From Owenia fusiformis (lineage: Eukaryota; Annelida; Polychaeta; Sabellida; Oweniidae): a DNA stretch of 64,000 nucleotides. The position numbers were made by a program, and so were the translations under genes. The stretch lies in assembly GCA_903813345.2 (NCBI GenBank), contig CAIIXF020000003.1, positions 23,203,248-23,267,247 on the forward strand, in the 5' to 3' direction. Within the stretch, counting starts at the first letter, position 1. Each line of letters opens with the position of its first letter. Shown one piece after another: positions 58,901-64,000 of the stretch. The notes under the pieces were generated by a model that worked only from the letters and a program-made list of their open reading frames with translations, did no database searches and was not told the DNA's origin.

Positions 58901-61900
58901 TGATAGCGTACATTTTCTTAGCATTAACATGTACATGCTCAGGACGTATCTTTGATCGATTTTTATGGCAGAGTCGACTTGGTATTAATCCATGGAAATT
59001 GGACAAATCTATCGAAACAGATAAAATATTTCAAACCAGTAAGAAAGGAGTAACATTGAAAGATGCTATGAGGAACATTGACATTGGCAGGAAACACAAT
59101 AAGATCAACCCAAAATGGGAAAGAAACAACCACTGTTGCCAGACGTAAGTCTACCACCAACAATAGCGATATGGGTTAGGTTAGATACAGTAAAACCTGC
59201 CCGATGGAATACCTCTCTGTAGGGAAAACCTATGAACAAGGAATGCTTTTCAAAAGAACCAAATATTTTTCCATTGACTTAGATGTTAACGGACCCTCTC
59301 TGTAGGGAAAACCTGTGAAAAGGGAACAAGGAACACTACTTTGGGGCAAATTATGAAAATTCACCTGTGATCAAGGAATTTGGAATATTGGTGACACTGT
59401 ATATTCCAGTTTTTCAGAGGTGTGAAAGTCTTAAGCCAATATCTGATTCTAAAATGCTTGGATTAATATGAATGGGATTAAGATAAGCCAATTGTTCACA
59501 GGATGAAGCATCCCACCCACTGTTAATTACCCTGATATATTTTAACTAATACTAATCTGTTCATTTCTTATTATCATGACTCTAATTCTTCCTTTCAACA
59601 AACCCAATTACATCTAATCAGTTGTGATAATCTAGGGACTGGCACAATTGTTTTATGGAGATAATAGATAAGTACATGTACATTTGTCATGTTGCGCCAA
59701 ATCTCTTTAAATAGTTTACTGATCCAAACCTCTAGATTATCAATTATATAAAATGGGGTTGAAACTTGAAATTAAGTTCTTACATGCCTTTATACATACA
59801 AATATGCTTATTCGACAAGTTTGAGTTTGCTGAAAGTGCGGCCCCTCTCTATAGGGAAAACCTCTGAACAAGGAAACTTTCCTCCAGTCCCAAGAGCATT
59901 CCCTGTTCGCAGGTTTTACTGTAATTATGTATTGGTACAAAGCTGTTCAACAAATGTATTGGCAATGGTTTATATTATGTTTTTCATAGGTTTTATGTAT
60001 TATGTTTTATTTTTCATTGGTTTTTTCTTGATTTCTATCACCTAACAAGTAATGTATCCTGGCAAGTAATTGTATCTTGGAAAGTATTGTGCCTTGATAA
60101 GTAAAATATCTTGGTTAGTATTGATAACTAAAGTGTCTTGGTAAGTGCTGCAGCTGTATCTTGATATATAATAAGCGACTCATTAAGTACAAGTAATATC
60201 TGAAAATAAGTGGTCTTGTCTTGGTAAGTATCTTGGTAAGTAATATATCTTGATATATACAATAAATATGTCTAGGCAAGTAAAGTATGGCAAATTATGT
60301 TTGTAAGTAAGTAATGTACCTGGCAAGTAATATACCCTAGCAAGTAATGAGTCTAGGAAAGTAATATACCTTGGCAAATAATGAGTCTAGGAAAGTAATA
60401 TACCTTGACAAGTGACATATCTAGGCAAGTAATGAGTCTAGGCAAGTAATGTATCTTGGGAAATGACATATTTTGGCAGGTAATGTATTTTGGCAAGTAA
60501 TGAGTCAAGGCAAGTAATGTGCTTCGGCAAGTAATGTATCTTGGCAAGTAATAGGCAAGTAATGAGTCTAGGCAAGTAATGTACATTGGCAAGTAATATA
60601 TCTTGGAAAGTAATAGGCCTTGGCAAGTAAAGAGTCTAGGCAAGTAATATACATTGGCAAGAAATGTATCTTGGCAAGTAATAGGCAAGTAATGAGTCTA
60701 GGCAAGTAATGTACATTGGCAAGTAATATATCTTGGAAAGTAATAGGCCTTGGCAAGTAAAGAGGCTAGGCAAGTAATGTGCTTTGGCAAGGAATGTAAC
60801 TTAGGAAGTAAGAGGCCTTGGCAAGTAATTTGCCTTGAAAAGAAATATGATTAGTAATACAATCAACAGAAAACCTTTTGAAAACCAAACATAACATTTC
60901 ACCAATCAAATGATATATAAGTGCATGAACAATGAACTTCTAAAGAATTGGAAGAGGATGAAATATCAGTACTAATTATATTTCTCATTTAATGGTTACT
61001 GATTGATTTTACTGATTAATTGATTGACACAATGATCAATTAAATTGATTTATTAATTAATTGACATAATGATTAATTGATTGATTTATTGATGATTGAT
61101 TGATTCACAAAATGATTGATTTATTAATTGATTGATTAACCAATGCATTCTACATCTTTTTCAGTCATAGCGAAAATCGTAAGATAACACACATAAAATG
61201 GCCACCATTTTCAAAATGATCAGTCACTAGCCAAATTTTCATAAGAAAGTGTAATAAATAGGCACATACAGTATTATGTTTCAACAAAATTGCACACACG
61301 TACATAAGACAGTGTGCCATGCTTATGAGTACTCACATATCAAATATGAACAATATTGTAGCAAAAAACGTAAAATAGCGTGTTAAGGCCACCATTTTTC
61401 AAGATGGCTGCCATGTGGTTCTTAAATATCTACATTTCTAGCTTTATTAATGTCCTAAATAACTTTTTCACATTAAAAACATATCGCTATTACAGTTTTA
61501 TGTATTGTACCTAAATTACTGTAAAATCAGCACTAAAATTGCTGCCATTTTTAAATGAGTGGCCATTTTGAAAAATGGCTTTTGAGCAAAACTTCTACCC
61601 CCATAGGGCTTATCTGTACAAAATATGAACAAAATCGGGCCAACAGTATTTTAGTTATTGCCCCGACGGACAGACAGATGTATGGATGGATGGATGGTCG
61701 GACAGATGCATTCCCTATATCCCTCCGAACTTCGTTCGATAGGACAATTATGAATCAGCATATAGGCACATATTTTCTGTTTTCAGGAAGAAATTCTTCA
61801 TCACAGAGGAGTTCTTGACAGATACTAAAACCAACCGTCAACTTCATCTGGTTCAGTTAGGACATCTCAACCCTCCAAAATACCAGAATATACAGATTGG

Positions 61901-63907
61901 GCTGTGCAAGTAAGAGGTTTTGCTTATAATTGGGCTATGTATACATAACTTATATTTGGGCTGTGTAAGTAAGGGGGTTTACTTATTTTTGAACTGTGTT
62001 AGTAAGTAGTTTTACTTATTATCAGACTGTGTAAGTATGGGATTTTACTTATAATTGGGCTGTGTAAAAAAAGGGTTTTTACTCAATATTGGGCTTTGCA
62101 AGTAAGGGGCTTTACTCATAATTAGGGTGTGTTAGTCTAGCATGATATCCTGAATTTTTCTGTTATTAAGTATGGAAATACAATTGTAATAATAAAATGT
62201 TCTTTTCTTAATTTCAGAAATAAAGGTAGATGTTCAAATGGCGGAAAATGCACAGAAGAGACAATTGTACATTATGTATTTGTACACACAGACAGTGGGA
62301 CTGGCTATGAATTTGCACCTATACACCTACCTGGATACTGCTCTTGTAAAAATACATTCAAATAAATGGACAGAATTAACATTCAAGAGTGTATTTTATT
62401 TTCTTCGATGACACACCTGCCATTGATAAAGATGAGGCAGGACCGTAGCTAGGATTTGCAAAGGGGGGGGGGTTCAGTTTTCAAAAATTTCCAAGAGGGT
62501 TCACATTTGACAATTTTTGCCCAAATATGGCTAAAATCACAAGAGAAGTGCTCAAAATTGTGAAAAACTGCATGATTTTGAAAGAAGTTTTGGCCAGGGG
62601 GGGGGGGGCTTAGCCCGAACCCTGCGAACCCCCCTGGCTACGGGCCTGTGAGGGTGTAACAGAATCAGAAACCAGCGGGTCACAAAATAAGAAATCATGG
62701 GTATTATAAACAGTCATGGTTGAAACTGATTCAAAATTTGTCCAGCAAGATGTATTGAGGACCATCAGTATTTGACAACCTGTAACAATCGTAGATCACC
62801 ATGTGAGCCAAAAAAGTACCATTGACAATGATGGGAGAGGAGCGGGAGGGTTGTTACAGGTACTAGGGTTGTCACAGGTGCTAGGTACCAAGGGGTCACA
62901 AAATTGAAAATTATATAGATTATAAATACTTATTGGTAATATGAAATCCAAAGACTCTTGTTCTGCATGTTAACAAGGAATATGTATTAGAATACAACTA
63001 AATAGTAGATCCTGTTTGCTACAATGCCTACGATTTGTATATTCAGTAGGGACCTCAATTATTTTATAAACTGTGACACACATTCTTATATGAATCTTAA
63101 TGTACAATTGGAGTAGCAATGGAACACTTAAAACAATGTTGGAAACAGATGTATATTTTTATTTGAAAATAAATCTATAAATAATTAATTTTAAATGCAT
63201 TATATTTCATTTTGCATGGGATTTAAAAAGCACATGAAAGGCAAAGCTATTAAAATTATACTTTCTTGTCATCCGAGAAAACCCTCAGAGTTACTATGCT
63301 AGTCAAATGCCTAATAAATCAGTATATTACAAGTGATACATCAGAGTATAGAGCCCCATTCTGTTAAACTTCCTTATTAACAAGACAAACCCTAGTTTAG
63401 TAACAAGATGAAGGTCTCGTTTTTACTCAAAAAACGAAAGAAGTAGTTTTTGACATCTCCAATAAGAAGAATCTAATTTATAATACTTTGGGTCCATCAG
63501 TATATAACCTGTTTACCACTGTGAACTTTCCCCTTTGTCTAAATCTAAATTTCATTAGATTTTCCCACAATTGTACATGCAATTGTTTTTCCTTAACTAA
63601 TTCTTCTCTTGTTTTATGTTCAATGTTTTAGCCCTGTATTTTTAAACTGCACAGTGACATCTTTTTAAATGAAATAAAAACCTGACTGAAAAAAGTAGAA
63701 TGAACTAAACAGAAATGTTTCCACAATCATTAATTGTTCCCATACTATATTAACTTGTAAAATTGTTTTTAACAGACTTACCTTCTGCAATGGAATGCAT
63801 TTAGGACACTGACATAATGGATGGCAAAGTTCCCGCGTTGCATCAAAGCATTCATCATCAGAGTCCTCTATATCTGAATCTATATCCCACCCGAGATGAT
63901 ATTTCAC
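43983..63907 (-). CDS. ANKRD27: Ankyrin repeat domain-containing protein 27 (VARP), C-terminal 518 residues, partial
   Basis: VARP is an endosomal VPS9-domain Rab GEF and retromer/Rab32/38 effector. The window holds the last six exons, all in phase: 63907-63782, 48228-48028, 47663-47544, 47213-47055, 46853-46745, 44824-43983; the VPS9 part lies beyond the right edge. The first exon has the Cys motif HPLCQCPKCIPLQK, characteristic of VARP. The next three encode ankyrin repeats (DGFSPLHVAALHGYED, DVRGDTPLHYCALNG, QRGNTPLHEAAKW), followed by an acidic, Ser-rich, probably disordered 280-aa tail. All internal ankyrin exons are phase 0. A possible poly(A) signal on this strand lies near 43787. The intron between 63782 and 48228 is 15.6 kb and contains a cytokine locus on the opposite strand. 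Confidence 0.92.
45095..45165 (-). repeat. Short dispersed repeat family, copy 6 (fragment)
   Basis: Contains AAACATCACCACCTGGTATG and TTTGCAACAGATGGCAAACG, partial matches to the family. It borders the 25-bp minisatellite. Confidence 0.55.
45175..46030. repeat. 25-bp minisatellite with higher-order structure, about 33 copies
   Basis: The unit GCACCAATGGGTGATTCTAT plus TTAAT (24-26 bp) fills most of the last ANKRD27 intron. A variant-unit pattern beginning ATGGATGATTCTAACTAATG at 45178 recurs at 45432, giving a higher-order period of about 254 bp (ten units). The unit contains no donor consensus on the host-gene strand. Confidence 0.95.
46890..47054 (-). repeat. 22-bp tandem array starting at an ANKRD27 splice donor
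   Basis: In gene sense the intron begins GTAAACATTGGACCACATAT and continues with about seven degenerate copies of the theme AACATTTGGCCACATATTTA. The first unit starts at the donor GT itself (47054). Exon bases are not included. Confidence 0.85.
48688..48840. mobile_element. Truncated GTAGCCAGG-family MITE
   Basis: Begins CCCGTAGCCAGCTGTGCCAA and shares CACATTTGACAA, GAAAAGTGCTCA and CTGCATGATTTTGAAA with the full copies at 5206 and 62438. The right terminal repeat is missing after the poly-G tract. Confidence 0.78.
49186..49230. repeat. AAAC microsatellite
   Basis: Repeated CAAA/AAAC tetranucleotide interrupted by TCAAATAAC. Confidence 0.85.
50117..51214 (+). CDS. Spatzle-like cytokine N-terminal unit 1 (two exons, signal peptide and pro-region)
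   Basis: Exons 50117-50512 (132 codons, phase 0) and 51054-51214 (ends in phase 2). There is a signal peptide (ILIPLLLITTLHISG), then a very basic pro-region. The stretch KIFSSDEKGISLREAQRK resembles KIFQTSKKGVTLKDAMRN of unit 3 (58888), so the two are paralogous. The last codons TCNVCET align with NHCCQT at the end of unit 3 exon 1. No cystine-knot exons follow before unit 2; the phase-2 donor at 51215 is compatible with the knot exon at 61787. It could be an alternative first module of one gene or a truncated paralogue. The donor-exon end is amplified downstream (51200-53130). Confidence 0.72.
51196..51520 (+). repeat. Tandem repeat of cytokine unit-1 exon end plus donor, block 1
   Basis: Unit of about 37-40 bp: AATGTATGTGAAAC (exon end) joined to GTGAGTACAAAACTATGC (donor and intron). 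The first copy is the real exon/intron junction at 51214/51215. About eight copies follow, many with GTGAGTAC or GTAAGTAC retained. Confidence 0.93.
51535..52493 (+). mobile_element. Dispersed repeat with internal 150-bp units, inserted in the donor array
   Basis: Bounded by AAATCCCACCGAACAAAA and CGTTCGGTGGGATAAT, short inverted ends. Inside are about five units with CAAATCCATCCACTGGTATT, TTATCAAAGATTA and ATGGCCGCCATTTTGAAAT themes, then GGACGAACGGATGGACGG. A relative lies at 61160-61750. It separates blocks 1 and 2 of the exon-donor array. Confidence 0.82.
52494..52765 (+). repeat. Exon-donor array, block 2
   Basis: About six further units with ATCATTAGTACAAAACTATG and GTGATCTATGGGATATGTGA themes, continuing the array after the inserted element. 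Confidence 0.88.
52770..52905 (+). repeat. Inserted sequence between array blocks 2 and 3
   Basis: About 135 bp unlike the array, including TCCCTTTCGGGTGAGTGTAC and A-rich tracts. Probably a retroelement fragment; not classified. Confidence 0.5.
52906..53130 (+). repeat. Exon-donor array, block 3
   Basis: About six homogeneous units TATAATGTATGTGAAAAAAT + GAGTACAAAACTATGCAA. These copies lost the donor GT (AATGAGTAC instead of ACGTGAGTAC) and are more uniform than block 1, suggesting later local expansion. Confidence 0.92.
53421..58007 (+). pseudogene. Spatzle-like cytokine N-terminal unit 2, exon split by a 4.2-kb transposon
   Basis: From ATG at 53421 the frame encodes a signal peptide (LVFQLFLILKAIPNC) and about 105 residues to RWTGRHSR, where a transposon begins (53736). 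Immediately after its right end (57982) the sequence AACTATAGATACAACTGTTG resumes, coding NYRYNCCKT and then a donor GTAAGT at 58008. This matches the end of unit 3 exon 1 (NNHCCQT, donor GTAAGT) in sequence and in phase 2. The unit therefore looks like a third paralogous first exon disrupted by insertion. The frame across the junction cannot be restored with certainty. The left fragment alone could still use a donor-like GT at 53735. Confidence 0.65.
53736..57982. mobile_element. 4.25-kb element with long inverted terminal repeats
   Basis: Ends TAGTGAGGTAGCACCGAAAA and its reverse complement at 57982-57963. The outer 440 bp (to about 54160 and 57555) are inverted copies. Further inward each arm carries three direct units of about 350-400 bp with AAAAGTGGGCGTCGCCCT, a poly-G tract and CAGAGCTxATxAGCCTTAA. 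The middle (55.2-56.6 kb) has only degraded open frames on the minus strand, such as WKQMKTDVSG. Long TIRs recall Polinton/Maverick or foldback elements, but no diagnostic enzyme was recognised. A target duplication is not evident. Confidence 0.85.
58888..62365 (+). CDS. Spatzle/Trunk-like cystine-knot secreted cytokine, 175 aa
   Basis: Three exons in phase: 58888-59144, 61787-61909, 62218-62365 (TAA). Signal peptide ILIAYIFLALTCTCSG, basic pro-region, then a C-terminal domain with cysteines spaced HCCQT, IGLCK, GRCSNGGKC and LPGYCSC. Spatzle-family ligands have a similar tail: one Cys after a beta strand, a Cys-Ser, a Cys before an aromatic strand, and a final Pro-x-x-C-x-C; IL-17-type knots were considered but fit less well. 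In insects this family activates Toll or Torso receptors; the receptor here is unknown. No clear furin site. The stop codon overlaps AATAAA (62361-62366). The gene is nested in the large ANKRD27 intron on the opposite strand, and its second donor is the seed of a tandem array. Confidence 0.8.
59185..59930. repeat. TACAGTAAAACCTGC-type elements (two copies)
   Basis: One begins TACAGTAAAACCTGCCCGAT (59188) and contains CTCTGTAGGGAAAACCT units up to about 59400; another at 59835-59930 ends CGCAGGTTTTACTGTAATTA. Same end family as 42671-42768. Confidence 0.7.
60040..60835 (+). repeat. Degenerate minisatellite GGCAAGTAATGTATCTT in cytokine intron 1
   Basis: Some 40 units of 17-20 bp. A longer motif (AGGCAAGTAATGAGTCTAGG to CCTTGGCAAGTAA) is duplicated at about 60550-60635 and 60680-60770 with a period near 130 bp. 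Many units read CTAGGCAAGTAAT, resembling the consensus AGGCAAGT of minor GC-AG splice donors on the cytokine strand. Confidence 0.9.
60985..61140. repeat. ATTG/TGAT simple repeat
   Basis: Imperfect ATTGATTGATTTATTGATG runs; low complexity, no function seen. Confidence 0.8.
61160..61750 (+). mobile_element. Dispersed repeat related to 51535-52493
   Basis: Shares the ATGGCxGCCATTTT theme, the GACGGACAGACAG and GGATGGATGGTCGG tract, and the end CCGAACTTCGTTCGATAGGA with the copy near 52.4 kb. It ends just upstream of the acceptor of cytokine exon 2. Confidence 0.75.
61893..62145 (+). repeat. Tandem repeat of cytokine exon-2 end plus donor
   Basis: Seven to eight units of about 33-35 bp. Each unit joins the exon end ATTGGGCTGTGCAA to the donor GTAAGAGG/GTAAGGGG and TTTTACTTATA. 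The first unit is the real junction (61909/61910). At least three later copies keep AAGTAAG; others are decayed (GTGTAAAAAAAG). Confidence 0.93.
62438..62648. mobile_element. 211-bp MITE, GTAGCCAGG family, TSD TGAGG
   Basis: Left CAGGACCGTAGCTAGG and right CCTGGCTACGGGCCTG terminal repeats, poly-G tracts at both sides, flanked by TGAGG at 62433-62437 and 62649-62653. Lies about 70 bp downstream of the cytokine stop codon. Confidence 0.92.
62654..63780. other. Right part of the ANKRD27 intron
   Basis: AT-rich sequence without recognisable exons, repeats or RNA genes; ends at the donor of the ANKRD27 exon at 63782. Confidence 0.6.
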
Positions 63908-64000
63908 CTGAAAGTAAATGTAGTATAGATGTCACTGGTGTAGTCAGGTAAATCATTTTAGCTTATCTTTGTTGAAATGAGACCGAAAGTTTTGTTTGAA

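Noticed and set aside
60183-60756. Minus-strand open frames with ITCLDSLLAKVYYLP repeats
   Set aside because: By-product of the 17-20-bp minisatellite in the cytokine intron; no homology to any protein family I know.
58888-62365. IL-17 family assignment for the cystine-knot cytokine
   Set aside because: The final C-x-C after a hydrophobic strand also occurs in IL-17, but the Cys-Ser spacing and the LPGYCSC end fit Spatzle-like ligands better. Structure prediction would settle it.

Overview
This is an intron-rich, AT-rich animal nuclear DNA window with no bacterial features. It encodes orthologues of conserved metazoan proteins (site-1 protease MBTPS1, the VPS9/ankyrin protein ANKRD27/VARP, a uronyl 2-O-sulfotransferase-like enzyme), a Spatzle-like cystine-knot cytokine, and a CAP/EGF/ShKT membrane protein. 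It is also full of MITEs, long inverted repeats and minisatellites. Together this suggests a marine invertebrate, perhaps a lophotrochozoan such as a mollusc or brachiopod. The phylum is inference; I could not search databases.

Layout. 268-4285 (-): first seven coding exons of MBTPS1, continuing beyond the left edge. 4.3-9.9 kb: intergenic, MITEs and inverted repeats. 9986-18106 (+): a seven-exon gene for a 1,176-aa protein with a long low-complexity N-terminus and a C-terminal C39-like papain-fold domain. Its sixth intron contains an intronless sulfotransferase gene on the opposite strand (17141-16029). 19.6-20.3 kb: a 33-bp minisatellite between convergent genes. 20440-37819 (-): a 13-exon gene for a 744-aa type I membrane protein (CAP, Cys-rich hinge, EGF, ShKT, Thr/Pro/Lys linker, EGF, unknown domain, TM, tail); its introns hold a mariner relic, a Harbinger-like MITE and a 5.3-kb element with 0.8-kb inverted arms. 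38-44 kb: intergenic, MITEs. 43983-63907 (-): the C-terminal six exons of ANKRD27. The roughly 15.6-kb ANKRD27 intron holds, on the + strand, three signal-peptide-encoding N-terminal coding units (50.1, 53.4 and 58.9 kb) and a single pair of cystine-knot exons (61787-62365).

Most unusual signal. In four separate introns (MBTPS1 intron 3, CAP-gene intron 2, the intron after cytokine unit 1, and cytokine unit 3 intron 2) a tandem array starts at the 5' splice site, and each repeat unit contains the last 14-46 nt of the exon plus the GT donor. A fifth intron (ANKRD27) has a tandem array starting directly at its donor, and a sixth (CAP gene) holds a 13-bp array whose gene-sense unit is a perfect U1-complementary GTAAGTAT. 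Splice-donor-seeded minisatellites recurring like this in one 64-kb window look like a genome-specific process and are my main candidate for something undescribed.

Exon coordinates were derived by hand from splice consensus, reading-phase continuity and recognition of protein families. For every complete gene the summed exons give an integral number of codons.
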